Source of the DNA: Gammaproteobacteria bacterium
Lineage (GTDB): Bacteria; Pseudomonadota; Gammaproteobacteria; Arenicellales; JAJDZL01
DNA: 64,000 nucleotides
Assembly (NCBI GenBank): GCA_022823625.1
Contig: JAJEHQ010000015.1
Coordinates: 1 to 64,000 of the forward strand
Direction: 5' to 3'
Shown here: positions 1-9,577 of the stretch, piece after piece
Layout: each line of letters opens with the position of its first letter
How positions within the stretch are numbered: position 1 is the first letter of the stretch
Notes under the pieces: generated by a model
The model's database searches: none
What the model was told of the DNA's origin: nothing
The model's input: only the letters and a program-made list of their open reading frames with translations
Program-made: the position numbers and the translations under genes

Positions 1-1
1 C

Positions 2-115
2 GGCAAGGAAATGATTCCACACGAAGCGGGTCGCACCCAGACACTCATTCAGCTGTTTGGCTTTACGGTGAGTCTTGGGGTAGAGGCGGTAGCGGATGTT
101 CCGATAACTCATTAA
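2..115 (+). CDS. C-terminal fragment of a probable ZIP-family metal transporter (cut by window edge)
   Basis: An open frame enters from the left edge and ends at a TAA, giving 37 residues ending in SLGVEAVADVPITH. The hydrophobic run after an EMIPHEAGR stretch resembles the last helix of ZIP-family divalent-metal transporters, which often end 'GF..M..LD..'. Only the tail is visible, so the assignment is tentative. The frame stops about 80 bases before the terminator of the next gene, which reads towards it. Confidence 0.35.
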   Translation, partial: GKEMIPHEAGRTQTLIQLFGFTVSLGVEAVADVPITH

Positions 116-189
116 GTCAATTATAACATATAGTTATCTAGAACAATTGTCGTTTTGTCAAGTTGGCTTTATAAGTCCCCATCCAATCA

Positions 190-229
190 TAAAAAAACCT
201 GGCGGTCCACTTTACAGCAGACCGCCAGG
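190..229 (-). terminator. Rho-independent terminator of the AGCS symporter gene
   Basis: A perfect 10-bp stem, CCTGGCGGTC/GACCGCCAGG, encloses a 12-nt loop. On the minus strand it is followed directly by seven T residues. It lies 23 bases past the stop codon of the symporter gene, as expected for its intrinsic terminator. Confidence 0.9.
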
Positions 230-251
230 TTCGGTTCAGAGGCAAAAGCTG

Positions 252-1655
252 TTATGCTTTCGGTGGTTTAGCCCGTGATAACGGTGTACCCTGCTCTTCA
301 AAGTAATCTCTGGTTACCTTGAATACCATAGGTGCTAACAACAATAAGCCAATCAGGTTTGGCACAGCCATCAGCCCATTCAACGTATCAGACAGGTTCC
401 ACACGAAATCGACTTTAACGTTGGCAAACGAAAGTGCCGCCAGTACCCAGAACGCACGATAAATCAGCACGCTTTTTTCTGAGAACAGATACTGCCAGCA
501 TCGTTCGCCATAGTAAGACCAACCCAATATGGTGGTGAATGCGAACACCACCAGCGCAACAGTAACGATGTACTGACCACCACCAATGCTGACATCGAAA
601 GCCTGAGAGGTTAGTACTGCTCCGGTGTAGCCGCCACCTTCTGGGGCAATCAGCGTCCACGCACCCGATGTTAAAATCACCAGTGCTGTCATGGTGCAGA
701 CCACGAGCGTATCAATGAATGTTCCGAGCATGGCGATGATGCCTTGTCTAACCGGATTATTGGTTCGTGCTGCGGCATGAGCGATCGCAGCTGATCCAAG
801 TCCGGATTCATTTGAGAACACACCTCGCGCCACGCCAAAACGGATGGCTGCCGCAACTGCTGCACCTGCAAATCCACCAGTCGCTGCTGCAGGATTAAAT
901 GCATAGTTGAAAATCATGGCAATCGCTTCTGGCACTTTGGCGATATTGATCAGAATGATAATGATCGATGCACCAACGTAAAGCACGATCATGGCAGGAA
1001 CCAATTTACCTGCAACATCACCGATTCGGCGAATACCGCCAAGAATGACGAAGCCAACCAGTGCTGCCACGATGATACCGGTAATCCAGGTCGCAACGCC
1101 GAAACTGGAATCGAGCGCCGCCGCCATAGAGTTCACCTGGACTGCATTACCAATTCCGAAAGCTGCAACCGCGCCAAAAATTGCAAACGCCAAGCCCAGA
1201 TATTTACCCAGTTCAGGGGCAAATTGTCCTACACCGTTCTTGAGATAGTACATTGGACCACCAACGTACTTGCCCTCTTTGTCAACCTCTCTGTACTTAA
1301 CAGCACAGACTGCCTCTGCATATTTGGTCGCCATACCAAAAAGGGCAATCAACCACATGTAGAATATTGCACCCGGACCACCCAGTGCAATTGCAGTTGC
1401 GACACCAGCAATGTTACCGGTACCAACCGTCGCTGAAAGCGCGGTCATCAGTGCGTTGAACGGCTTTACCTCACCTTCACCTTCGCCTTCATCGGTTTTG
1501 GCAAATAGTATTTTGAAGCCATATACCACTTTACGCCATGGCATAAATACCAGTCCCAGCGTCAACAGCAGACCGGTTACACCCAGCATGCCAAGCATTG
1601 GTGGTCCCCATGCAAAGGCATTGATTGAGTTAATTATCGAGTTCAGTTGATCCAT
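252..1655 (-). CDS. AGCS-family sodium:alanine/glycine symporter
   Basis: A 467-residue inner-membrane protein that should import alanine or glycine with Na+. About ten hydrophobic segments are visible. The AGCS signature occurs near residue 75 as SATVGTGNIAGVATAIALGG, with the family's PMYYL and GVARGVFSNESGLGSA motifs further on. Length is normal for the family (about 450-500). The ATG start has a strong GGAGGA ribosome site 6-7 bases upstream on the minus strand. The gene is monocistronic, with its own terminator. The substrate (Ala, Gly or both) cannot be told from sequence. No glycine-riboswitch core was seen in the upstream region. Confidence 0.9.
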   Translation of the reverse strand: MDQLNSIINSINAFAWGPPMLGMLGVTGLLLTLGLVFMPWRKVVYGFKILFAKTDEGEGEGEVKPFNALMTALSATVGTGNIAGVATAIALGGPGAIFYMWLIALFGMATKYAEAVCAVKYREVDKEGKYVGGPMYYLKNGVGQFAPELGKYLGLAFAIFGAVAAFGIGNAVQVNSMAAALDSSFGVATWITGIIVAALVGFVILGGIRRIGDVAGKLVPAMIVLYVGASIIIILINIAKVPEAIAMIFNYAFNPAAATGGFAGAAVAAAIRFGVARGVFSNESGLGSAAIAHAAARTNNPVRQGIIAMLGTFIDTLVVCTMTALVILTSGAWTLIAPEGGGYTGAVLTSQAFDVSIGGGQYIVTVALVVFAFTTILGWSYYGERCWQYLFSEKSVLIYRAFWVLAALSFANVKVDFVWNLSDTLNGLMAVPNLIGLLLLAPMVFKVTRDYFEEQGTPLSRAKPPKA

Positions 1656-2154
1656 TAGAATTCCTCCGCCTCATTGGAATTATTCTTGTTTATGAAGATT
1701 CTCGCATCAAAACTGATTTTGAAATACGCAATCCGTATTTCGATGCATGTTACCACAAATGAAAGCCAATATGATTCGAAGAGATATACCTGTTTTGTAT
1801 TAAATCGGTTCACTCTCGATATAGCATTGTGATCGCTATTTATTGGTTGTTATCTTATTGTTTTTAATCCAATTAGTGGACTTCAGCAAGTTTGGTGTCT
1901 ACTATTCGTTCTGTCTTGATCGTACCTTGCCAATTGAATATCTGTTAATTTGGCGGACAGTCAGTACGAATTCACACAAATTCAACGAATCATTGCCACA
2001 CCTAACCGCTTTTTTGTGGTGGTCTAAACTCACGCTGCGATACGGTAAAATTTAAATTTGCTGTGCACCAGAAATCTCAGGCTAATGAGGTTATTGCTCA
2101 TTACATTGGCTTCCTTCTTTCCTGAAGACACCTAGATTCAAAGAAAAAGCTTAA
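1656..2154. other. Intergenic region between the divergent symporter gene and thrC
   Basis: About 500 bases between divergent genes, so it must carry both promoters. It is AT-rich, and I see no convincing ORF, RNA gene, riboswitch core or strong hairpin. The 70-residue ORF on the track at 1843-2055 has no recognisable features and is treated as noise. Confidence 0.5.
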
Positions 2155-3540
2155 ATGAAATACATCAGTACGCGGTCTCAGAGCCCTGAACTTGATTTTG
2201 AACAGGCTGCAACCTGTGGACTTGCACCGGATGGCGGTCTCTATGTCCCAGTTGAGTGGCCAAAATTCGATCACAACGAACTTAAGTCATTGATCGATAA
2301 ATCCTATTGTGAAGTGGTGCTGGAGGTGATGCGAAAGTTCGCTGGTGACAGTGTACCACGGGATCAGCTCAATCAGATCGTCACGGATGCGTATACCGAT
2401 TTCAGTCATCCTGAAATTGCACCGATTCGAAAAATTCGATCTGGCATCTATATGGTGGAGCTCTTTCATGGTCCTACACTTTCCTTTAAAGATTACGCAC
2501 TTCAGTTTCTCGGCAGGGTTATGGATTGGAGTCTTCGAAAGCGCGGCGAGCACCTGACCGTTGTTGGTGCCACCTCTGGAGATACAGGCTCAGCAGCAAT
2601 CAGCGCAGTAGCGGGGCGCGACACAATTGACCTTTTTATGCTGCACCCGTTTCAGCGTGTTTCCGTGATGCAGCGCCGCCAGATGACTACCAATCAGGAC
2701 TCAAATATCTTCAACTACGCCGTTAATGGCACATTTGATGACTGTCAGGCGATTGTCAAAACCATCTTCGGTGATCGCGAGGTTCAACGGCACCACGCGC
2801 TTGGTGCGGTTAACTCGATAAATTGGGGGCGAATATCGGCGCAGGTTGCATACTACTTCTATGCAGCTCTCAAGATCGGCGCTTTAAACACCAAGGTCAG
2901 TTTTGCAGTTCCAACAGGGAACTTCGGAAATGTATTCGCTGCCTGGACAGCTTCCAAAATGGGATTGCCAATGGGCAAACTTCTGGTCTGTTCAAATGCT
3001 AATGACATACTAACGCGCTTTTTTGAAAGCGGAGAGATGACAAAGCTCGGCGTTAAGCAAACCGTTACACCAAGCATGGATATCGAAGTTTCCAGCAATT
3101 TCGAACGATATCTTTTTGAGCTGTATGATCGCGATGGTAACCGTGTCGACAGCCTAATGCAGAATTTAACACAAACTGGCTATTTCAAAATTGAAAAGGA
3201 CAAGCTGATGCAATCTCGCGAACATTTCAGCGCCTACCGGGTCAATGATGAACAGACTTGCGAGACCATCGCTCGACACTACTCAGAAACCGGTGAAATT
3301 ATCGATCCACATTCTGCTGTGGCGTTGAATGCGGTCAATCAGGCCGAGAGTGGTTTGGAACCACCGGTTGTGGTTGTCGCGACAGCTCATCCGGCTAAGT
3401 TTCCTGAAACAATTGAGCGAACGCTCAATATTGAAGTACCCATGCCTAAACAGCTACAGGAAATTATTGATCTTCCCGAACGCTATCGGCGAATTTCGAG
3501 CAATCCGGAAGACCTCAAAACCCTGATGCTTGCATCATGA
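2155..3540 (+). CDS. thrC: Threonine synthase
   Basis: Converts O-phospho-L-homoserine to L-threonine with PLP, the last step of threonine synthesis, in the cytoplasm. The 461-residue length fits the long proteobacterial form. The PLP lysine is K112 in HGPTLSFKDYALQF, and VVGATSGDTGSAA is the phosphate-binding loop. The N-terminal pattern MKYISTRS.....F..A...GLAPDGGLYVP is typical. It stands apart from hom, its usual partner. Its stop overlaps the M23 peptidase start by four bases (ATGA), so the two are probably co-translated. Confidence 0.96.
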   Translation: MKYISTRSQSPELDFEQAATCGLAPDGGLYVPVEWPKFDHNELKSLIDKSYCEVVLEVMRKFAGDSVPRDQLNQIVTDAYTDFSHPEIAPIRKIRSGIYMVELFHGPTLSFKDYALQFLGRVMDWSLRKRGEHLTVVGATSGDTGSAAISAVAGRDTIDLFMLHPFQRVSVMQRRQMTTNQDSNIFNYAVNGTFDDCQAIVKTIFGDREVQRHHALGAVNSINWGRISAQVAYYFYAALKIGALNTKVSFAVPTGNFGNVFAAWTASKMGLPMGKLLVCSNANDILTRFFESGEMTKLGVKQTVTPSMDIEVSSNFERYLFELYDRDGNRVDSLMQNLTQTGYFKIEKDKLMQSREHFSAYRVNDEQTCETIARHYSETGEIIDPHSAVALNAVNQAESGLEPPVVVVATAHPAKFPETIERTLNIEVPMPKQLQEIIDLPERYRRISSNPEDLKTLMLAS

Positions 3541-4391
3541 GGAAAAGCCTTGTACATGTAATTGCAGTCGGTCTGCTGTACCTATTTGTCAGCACGCCAC
3601 TATGGGCTGATTCGGGTTCAAGCATCAACCGTGGTGCACAACTTAAGGGTAACTTCACCCAGGGTGGATTGCTGTTTGGCAACACCGAACCCGGTTCGAC
3701 GGTATTGATCGACGAGCAAAATGTTCGGGTTTCAGATTCTGGAAATTTTTTGATTGGATTTGGACGCGACGCAAAGCTAAACTGGCAGTTGGTTATTGAA
3801 CATCCAGACGGGTCAGCCTATACCAGCACCATAGAAATAAGCCCCCGAAGTTATCAAATCCAGCGTATAGATGGAATTCCACCAAGCAAAGTAACACCGT
3901 CAGAAGAAGACTATGAACGTATCGCAAAGGATTCCGCATTAATCAGAAAGGCACGCAAAATTGATGACCCCAGGCTCGATTTTCTTGACGAATTTGTCTG
4001 GCCTGTTCACGGCATCATCACAGGAGTCTATGGTAGCCAGCGGATTCTGAATGGTGAACCGCGCAGACCTCATTACGGCATCGACATTCATGCACCAACC
4101 GGAACCCCCGTTCGCGCACCGGCAAGTGGTGTTGTAACTGTTGCACACCCGGACATGTTCTTTTCCGGCGCTACCATGATCATCGATCATGGACACGGTC
4201 TTTCATCAGCATTCCTTCACCTGGACGAAATCCGGGTTGAAGTTGGTGATTACGTCAAGAAAAATCAAGTGATTGGTACGGTTGGCTCATCTGGACGCAG
4301 CACCGGACCACACCTAGACTGGCGTATCAACCTATTCTCTGCCCGTTTGGATCCGCAGTTTCTCGTTGATGAAATGCCTGCTGTCGAATAA
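3537..4391 (+). CDS. Secreted M23-family (LytM-like) peptidase
   Basis: A 284-residue exported protein with a signal peptide ending near residue 24 (..STPLWA|DS). It has an N-terminal beta-rich domain with GNFTQGGLLFG and GFGRDAK, then a C-terminal M23 domain. Zinc motif HxxxD is H179-D183 (HYGID), and a further His is H228 (AFLHLDE). The usual HxH motif reads HLD (259-261), so the second His, a zinc ligand in LytM, is Asp here. It probably cuts peptidoglycan cross-bridges in the periplasm, or acts as a regulator if the Asp abolishes activity. It overlaps thrC by 4 nt. Confidence 0.85.
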   Translation: MRKSLVHVIAVGLLYLFVSTPLWADSGSSINRGAQLKGNFTQGGLLFGNTEPGSTVLIDEQNVRVSDSGNFLIGFGRDAKLNWQLVIEHPDGSAYTSTIEISPRSYQIQRIDGIPPSKVTPSEEDYERIAKDSALIRKARKIDDPRLDFLDEFVWPVHGIITGVYGSQRILNGEPRRPHYGIDIHAPTGTPVRAPASGVVTVAHPDMFFSGATMIIDHGHGLSSAFLHLDEIRVEVGDYVKKNQVIGTVGSSGRSTGPHLDWRINLFSARLDPQFLVDEMPAVE

Positions 4392-4415
4392 CTTGAGGAG
4401 TGAGGGAAAGCGATC

Positions 4416-4970
4416 TTGAGTCAGGCCGGTGTAGTTCGTTCACTTATGCCAGGGATTGTCGCGATGGCGGTAGTCATTACAGCCTCGAATATTCTGGTCG
4501 GCTATCCCATTAACAACTGGTTAACTTGGGGGCATTTCAGCTTTCCTATCACCTTCTTCATTATCGACCTGATCAATAGGAGGCTCGGTGCAGAACGAGC
4601 GCGGAAGGTCGCTTACGTTGGTTTTGCTGTAGCCGTTGTGCTGTCTTTCTGGCTGGCCACACCGCGTATCGCGGCAGCATCAGGTAGTGCATTTATCGTT
4701 GGTCAACTCACGAATATCGGCATCTTCGATCGACTGCGCCACAAAAACTGGTGGCACGCTCCGCTTATTTCATCCAGCATCGCCTCAACTGTTGACACAG
4801 TCATTTTCTACAGCATCGCGTTTGCTGGTACCGGCCTGCCCTGGGTAAGCTGGTCGATTGGTGACTATGCAGTAAAGCTGATTTCAGCCCTGTTTCTGAT
4901 TTTGCCTTATTTTGTTATCACTAAACGACTCTGGGCAAATGGTCCGGCAAATTCATCACCAGCCGTCTGA
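4416..4970 (+). CDS. VUT/YhhQ-family transporter (queuosine-precursor type)
   Basis: A 184-residue inner-membrane protein of the VUT (DUF165) family, whose YhhQ members import queuosine precursors such as preQ0. About six hydrophobic helices are visible, with the family patterns TFFIIDLINRRLGAERARKV and HAPLISSSIASTVDTVIFYSIAF. Translation appears to start at TTG: the first ATG is 10 codons in, while a purine-rich GAGGAGTGAGGG lies just upstream of the TTG. It is convergent with ispE, leaving 19 bases between the stops. Family is secure; substrate is inferred. Confidence 0.8.
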   Translation: MSQAGVVRSLMPGIVAMAVVITASNILVGYPINNWLTWGHFSFPITFFIIDLINRRLGAERARKVAYVGFAVAVVLSFWLATPRIAAASGSAFIVGQLTNIGIFDRLRHKNWWHAPLISSSIASTVDTVIFYSIAFAGTGLPWVSWSIGDYAVKLISALFLILPYFVITKRLWANGPANSSPAV

Positions 4971-4989
4971 AACAATTTAGTTGAAGCGT

Positions 4990-5796
4990 TCAACTCGACT
5001 GTCCTAAACACACGCGCCCTATCCAGGCTGCGGGCAGTTCTGATATTATCGATTCACCAAACTCGCGACTCTGAATCGGTATAAATGCGGCACTGCCGGA
5101 ACCCGTCATTCGAGTCAACCCCCATTTCTTCAGAAAATCAATCAACTTACGCACCTCAGGATAGAGAGTGCATGTGATTGCCTCAAGATCATTCACCACA
5201 TCACCCGTGATCAACGGTTCATTGGCAATTTTCTCGGTAAACGGAGTACCGTGGAACGCTTCAAAAATTCGTGCAGTGGATACTGAGAAGCCAGGGTAGA
5301 CAACAAGGTAGAGCTGTTCGTTGACCGAAACGCTGGACAGTATCTCGCCTTTGCCTTCAGCCCATGCGTTTTTTCCGAAAACAAATACAGGTACATCGGC
5401 TCCGATCTCTAAGCCAATTTCAGCTAATAGGCTGAGTTCGGCCCCTAATTCCCATAGTTCGTTCAGCGCAAGCAACGTCGTCGCGGCATCGGAACTACCG
5501 CCTCCAAGACCCGCACCGATCGGTATGTGCTTCTTGCAACGGATAATCACACCTTGAGAACCCGGGAAACAGGATCTTAGCTTGCGAGCGGCAAGGACAG
5601 TAATATCGTTCGCTTCCTCAACGCCTTCAATCGCCCTACCTTGGGCGATGCTTCCGTCACTGGTGAGTTCAAATTCGATTTCATCACACCAGTCAATCAG
5701 ATGATAAGCGGTCTGCAATTCATGATATCCATCATCAAATCGGCCCGTAACATGCAGAAACAAATTAATCTTGGCAGGTGCCAGTCGCTTCAACAT
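4990..5796 (-). CDS. ispE: 4-diphosphocytidyl-2-C-methyl-D-erythritol kinase
   Basis: Phosphorylates CDP-methylerythritol with ATP in the MEP isoprenoid pathway. The 268-residue protein has the N-terminal APAKINLFLHV motif, the GHMP-kinase glycine loop PIGAGLGGGSSDAA at 92-105, and the GADVPVFVF block. It is last in the leftward operon TPR lipoprotein-lolB-ispE, 19 bases after lolB. In many gammaproteobacteria prs follows ispE; here a convergent transporter gene follows instead. Confidence 0.96.
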   Translation of the reverse strand: MLKRLAPAKINLFLHVTGRFDDGYHELQTAYHLIDWCDEIEFELTSDGSIAQGRAIEGVEEANDITVLAARKLRSCFPGSQGVIIRCKKHIPIGAGLGGGSSDAATTLLALNELWELGAELSLLAEIGLEIGADVPVFVFGKNAWAEGKGEILSSVSVNEQLYLVVYPGFSVSTARIFEAFHGTPFTEKIANEPLITGDVVNDLEAITCTLYPEVRKLIDFLKKWGLTRMTGSGSAAFIPIQSREFGESIISELPAAWIGRVCLGQSS

Positions 5797-5815
5797 TCTG
5801 AAACTCTCAGTGTGA

Positions 5816-6451
5816 TCAGTTGAGTGACCAAGAACTGATCACCAGCCTGATTTCGTTCGGCACCTCCGCCTGAGGCCGTTGTTCCGCCATCTCCTGCTGC
5901 AGACCATCACTTGCAAAAAAACGATAACGAGTCGGAAGATCATAGCCGTCAAATGTGTCGTATTGTGAAAACACGACCTGCCATCCCTCCTGCTCAATTT
6001 CGACGACGTGTCCGAGTGTATCCCACTTCTTTTCAGCTGATGAATAGGGATAGGCTTTACCGAGAATCCAACTCTCCATCTCAGTCACTGGAAATCGCCA
6101 ACCGAGGTAAACATCGAGAACATGTTGAGCGTTCGCACCGACCGACGTCCAGCCATCCGAGTCAGTCAGCACAGCCTCGCGAGGATCGGTAAGAATCCGA
6201 ATATGACCGGAACCCAGACTGCCGTAGATGTCAATCTGGTGATTTGTACCGCTACGCGCCCACGCTATTCGACCAATGTGCCCACCTTTGTCTGTGCGTA
6301 CACTAAGACGCCCTCGAATATTCCAGCTGTCAAGTAAATCCAGAGTGCTTAGATGTGAGTCAAGAATCGCTGGATCGAATGAATAATTGACAGTCTGCGT
6401 TGAGCAACCCGTCATCACTAAAACAGCGACCAATGCCAGCCGCGCAATCAT
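5816..6451 (-). CDS. lolB: Outer-membrane lipoprotein receptor LolB
   Basis: Receives lipoproteins from LolA and inserts them into the outer membrane. The 211-residue precursor has a short signal peptide with lipobox VMTGC, so the mature protein starts at Cys16. The body has WNIRGRLSVRTD...G.I.W near residue 45 and the family pattern G(W/Y)... V.......LP.RYRF. at the end. It overlaps the upstream TPR gene by 4 nt (6448-6451) and lies just before ispE, the conserved lolB-ispE order. Confidence 0.92.
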   Translation of the reverse strand: MIARLALVAVLVMTGCSTQTVNYSFDPAILDSHLSTLDLLDSWNIRGRLSVRTDKGGHIGRIAWARSGTNHQIDIYGSLGSGHIRILTDPREAVLTDSDGWTSVGANAQHVLDVYLGWRFPVTEMESWILGKAYPYSSAEKKWDTLGHVVEIEQEGWQVVFSQYDTFDGYDLPTRYRFFASDGLQQEMAEQRPQAEVPNEIRLVISSWSLN

Positions 6452-8199
6452 TGGCTGGTCAATCGTTCAATTGTCTCGATAAGGATTTCATTGTCGGGCG
6501 ATTTCTTGAGCGCATCATCCCAAAGCTGTCTAGCTTTCTGGGTGCGTCCAATTGTCCAATACACCTCGCCCAAATGTGCTGCCATGACTGGATCGTCCCG
6601 GCGAGAGAGTGCGACACTCAAAAACTCAATTGCGTCCTCGAAGTTGCCCATTTTGAAATGCGCCCAGCCCATGCTGTCCAAAATAAAGGGGTCATTCGGT
6701 TTAATTTCCAATGCCTTCGTGATGTAATCCGTTCCCTCTTTCAACCGGTCCGTTTGATCAATCAGCGTATATCCCAATGCATTGAGTGCCAACGCATTGT
6801 CAGGTTGCTGCGCAAGAATGGCATTGACCGTCATTTCCACCTGATCAATCAGGTTCAATTCAGCGGCAGTATAGCTTTTTGCCAGCAGTAAAGTGGTATT
6901 GCCAGGAAATTCCTCCAGTCCGGCTTCAAGCACGGAAAACGCATCCTCAAACCGGCCGTCTTTTCGATACAAATCTTCAACGACCAAAATTATTCGAACC
7001 CGTTCCTGTTGACTTTCAGTCGGATGTTCTTCCAGCAATGCAACCGCCTCATCAATGCTGCGTGTCCCTGCGATGTATTTTGCGGTAAGTAAATTCCTGC
7101 TGAATCCAAGATTGCGATTTGTGATTCGACTGATCCACGCCCCCGCCTCTTGATAATCTTTCCTCTCAAGAGCCAGTTCTGCGAGATTAATGAGAACCCG
7201 TTGATTTTCGGGTTCTAGTTTGTGAAACGCCAGAAATTTGTCTCGCGATAATTCGGGAAAGTTCGCCTGTTCGTGCAAGGTTCCTTGCATATATAACGAT
7301 TCAGCATCCGTGAGCATCTCATACTGTTTGATCGCTTCGCGGTAAAGTCCCTCACCAGCCAGATGACGGGCGTAATGATGTCGAAGATTACGGGAGTCGG
7401 GATTGCGGGACAGAAATTTCTTTGCAAAATCCACTGCCTCAGATACAGCGCCACGTCGGATTTCAACGATGAACTTGGCCGATGCCATGTCATCGGACTT
7501 GGGTGACATCGCTAGCCCCTCGGTAACCAGCTGATCGATCAATTCTTCATCTTTTTCAGCAGATACTGCAAGTTCAATCGAGTACAGGCGACCGAATATG
7601 CTCTCAGAAAATTCAGAAATGATTCTGCCAAACAGATCAAACGCCATATTCGGGTCCACGCTGCTGCTTAGCGAACGGCTGACTCTCTGAAATTTGATCT
7701 GATCAGGATCAGTTGACAATTGCAAATATTTCTGAAATCCTTCGACTGCCTCGTCATATCGCTGTGTCGCAATCATCGATACGGCATTGGAAAACCATGC
7801 CTCTGCAGAATCCGGACTCAGCATGACCCACAGGTATGTGGTATTGGAGGCAACATCATACTGCTGATTGCCGATTGCACGGAGTGATGCGATTTCGGCA
7901 ATACGAGGATCGTTCGTTTCAAACGCCAGCTTCTCAAGAATATCAATCGAAGTCAAAACGTCATTTCGATAGTAGGCGAGCTCTGAGATCAGAAACTGGT
8001 GCAAAATCTCAGCGGAAAGATCGACCTGTGGAGCGAGACGCGAGTCTTCGGTTTCAGCAGTTCCTTGAGCATCTGTACCATCTGCCGTGGGCTGAGTTGC
8101 AGAACAGCCACTCAAAATAAGCGCACTCAGAATAAGTGTTGCCAGAGTAAGGTGCAAAACCGGTCTACACATAGTGTTCAAAGTTGGAAAAGTCATCAA
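6448..8199 (-). CDS. TPR-repeat lipoprotein
   Basis: A 583-residue protein with a signal peptide and lipobox LSGC near residue 32, so probably membrane-anchored in the periplasm. Most of the rest is helical repeats. Clear TPR units occur towards the C-terminus, around residues 440-580 (ALNALGYTLIDQT..., DPFILDSMGWAHFKMGNFED). It resembles the TPR protein next to lolB in pseudomonads. No enzymatic motif is visible; a scaffold role is inferred. It is first in the operon with lolB and ispE. Confidence 0.8.
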   Translation of the reverse strand: MMTFPTLNTMCRPVLHLTLATLILSALILSGCSATQPTADGTDAQGTAETEDSRLAPQVDLSAEILHQFLISELAYYRNDVLTSIDILEKLAFETNDPRIAEIASLRAIGNQQYDVASNTTYLWVMLSPDSAEAWFSNAVSMIATQRYDEAVEGFQKYLQLSTDPDQIKFQRVSRSLSSSVDPNMAFDLFGRIISEFSESIFGRLYSIELAVSAEKDEELIDQLVTEGLAMSPKSDDMASAKFIVEIRRGAVSEAVDFAKKFLSRNPDSRNLRHHYARHLAGEGLYREAIKQYEMLTDAESLYMQGTLHEQANFPELSRDKFLAFHKLEPENQRVLINLAELALERKDYQEAGAWISRITNRNLGFSRNLLTAKYIAGTRSIDEAVALLEEHPTESQQERVRIILVVEDLYRKDGRFEDAFSVLEAGLEEFPGNTTLLLAKSYTAAELNLIDQVEMTVNAILAQQPDNALALNALGYTLIDQTDRLKEGTDYITKALEIKPNDPFILDSMGWAHFKMGNFEDAIEFLSVALSRRDDPVMAAHLGEVYWTIGRTQKARQLWDDALKKSPDNEILIETIERLTSQ

Positions 8200-8488
8200 A
8201 AAGCAGCAGCGAGAGAAGTTGTCCTGGCACGGTAACCTGCACCAAGTTGCACCGAAGCAAGCCCGCTAGAGTGAATTGTCAAAAGTTGCAATACACGACA
8301 AGGAATCCCATTCAGTTTGTCTGACCAAACTGGTCTTTGCCCTTTGCCGTCCTTGCCGTCGATTCATTCAATTACATTATAATGATAGTGCTGTCGGTCT
8401 CATCAGTTTCAAAACACCCCACCAACGATTTGCCGCCCACTCAAGGCCACTGAAAAACATAGTCTGCGGCCTTGCGATCAATCTTCTA

Positions 8489-9577
8489 ATGAAAGACACG
8501 TTAAGAGAAAAACTTGAGGTTCTCAGTAAACGACATGAGACGCTCAATGAACAACTGTCAGACCCTGAAATTGTTCAGCGTCCTGACAGGTTGCGCGAGT
8601 TGTCGATTGAACAGTCTGAAATTTCAGAGGTTGTAGAATCGTATGGAAAATTCCGGGCTCTGGAAATGGAACTCGAAGAAGTGGAATCACTTCTGAACGA
8701 CCCAGATCCCCAAATTCAAACCGTCGCTGCTGAAGAAGTTGTCGAAATTCAAGAACAGCTTGAAGCGACACTCAACAAGATTCAGAGCCTTCTGCTTCCA
8801 CGCGACCCAAACGACAAACGTAACCTATTTCTTGAAATCCGCGCTGGTACAGGCGGTGATGAAGCTGCAATTTTTGCAGGTGACTTGTTTCGTATGTACC
8901 AGATTTATGTCAAGAATCAAGGCTGGACCAGCGAAACTGTCACCCAACATGAAGGTGAACATGGGGGATTCAAGGTGGTCATTATGCGGGTGGTCGGTAA
9001 AGGTGCCTATTCAAAGTTAAAGTTCGAGTCTGGCACACACCGTGTTCAACGGGTTCCCAAAACTGAAGCCAAGGGACGCATTCACACCTCTGCGTGCACG
9101 GTTGCGGTTTTGCCTGAAGCTGACAAAATCGATGACATCGCCATCGACCCACAGGATTTAAGGGTTGACACCTACCGCGCGTCTGGCGCTGGCGGTCAAC
9201 ACGTCAATCGTACGGACTCTGCTGTTCGTATCACTCACATGCCGACGGGAGTTGTGGTTGAGTGTCAAGATGAGCGCTCACAGCATCAGAACCGGGCAAG
9301 GGCAATGGCAATGCTGCGTGCGCGCCTGCTTCAGGCTGAAATTCAAAAACAGCAGGAACAGGAATCTGAAGAGCGTAGACGTCTGGTCGGTAGCGGCGAC
9401 CGCTCAGAGCGAATTCGTACCTACAACTTTCCGGAAAACCGGGTAACCGACCACCGAATCAAATTAACGATCAATCGACTCGATGGACTTATGGCCGGCG
9501 ACATTCAGCCTATCATTGATCAGTTGACAACTGAATATCAGGCCAGTCTGATGGCCGATGTGAATGCATTTCAGTGA
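8489..9577 (+). CDS. prfA: Peptide chain release factor 1
   Basis: Ends translation at UAA and UAG. The ORF-track frame opens at 8276 (433 aa), but RF1 is about 360 residues. The internal ATG at 8489 gives [12 protein letters not shown], which matches the family N-terminus, and 362 aa. The hydrolysis motif GGQ is at 235-237 ([10 protein letters not shown]), and the codon-recognition PxT tripeptide reads PKT ([14 protein letters not shown]). The stop overlaps the prmC start (GTGA). hemA, which usually precedes prfA in gammaproteobacteria, is absent. Confidence 0.95.
   Translation: MKDTLREKLEVLSKRHETLNEQLSDPEIVQRPDRLRELSIEQSEISEVVESYGKFRALEMELEEVESLLNDPDPQIQTVAAEEVVEIQEQLEATLNKIQSLLLPRDPNDKRNLFLEIRAGTGGDEAAIFAGDLFRMYQIYVKNQGWTSETVTQHEGEHGGFKVVIMRVVGKGAYSKLKFESGTHRVQRVPKTEAKGRIHTSACTVAVLPEADKIDDIAIDPQDLRVDTYRASGAGGQHVNRTDSAVRITHMPTGVVVECQDERSQHQNRARAMAMLRARLLQAEIQKQQEQESEERRRLVGSGDRSERIRTYNFPENRVTDHRIKLTINRLDGLMAGDIQPIIDQLTTEYQASLMADVNAFQ

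Noticed and set aside
1656-1800. Glycine riboswitch upstream of the AGCS symporter
   Set aside because: Checked because such symporters often have one; no conserved core sequences found.
4979-4995. AGTTGAA-GCG-TTCAACT hairpin between yhhQ-like and ispE stops
   Set aside because: Short stem, no T-run on either strand; not enough to call a terminator.
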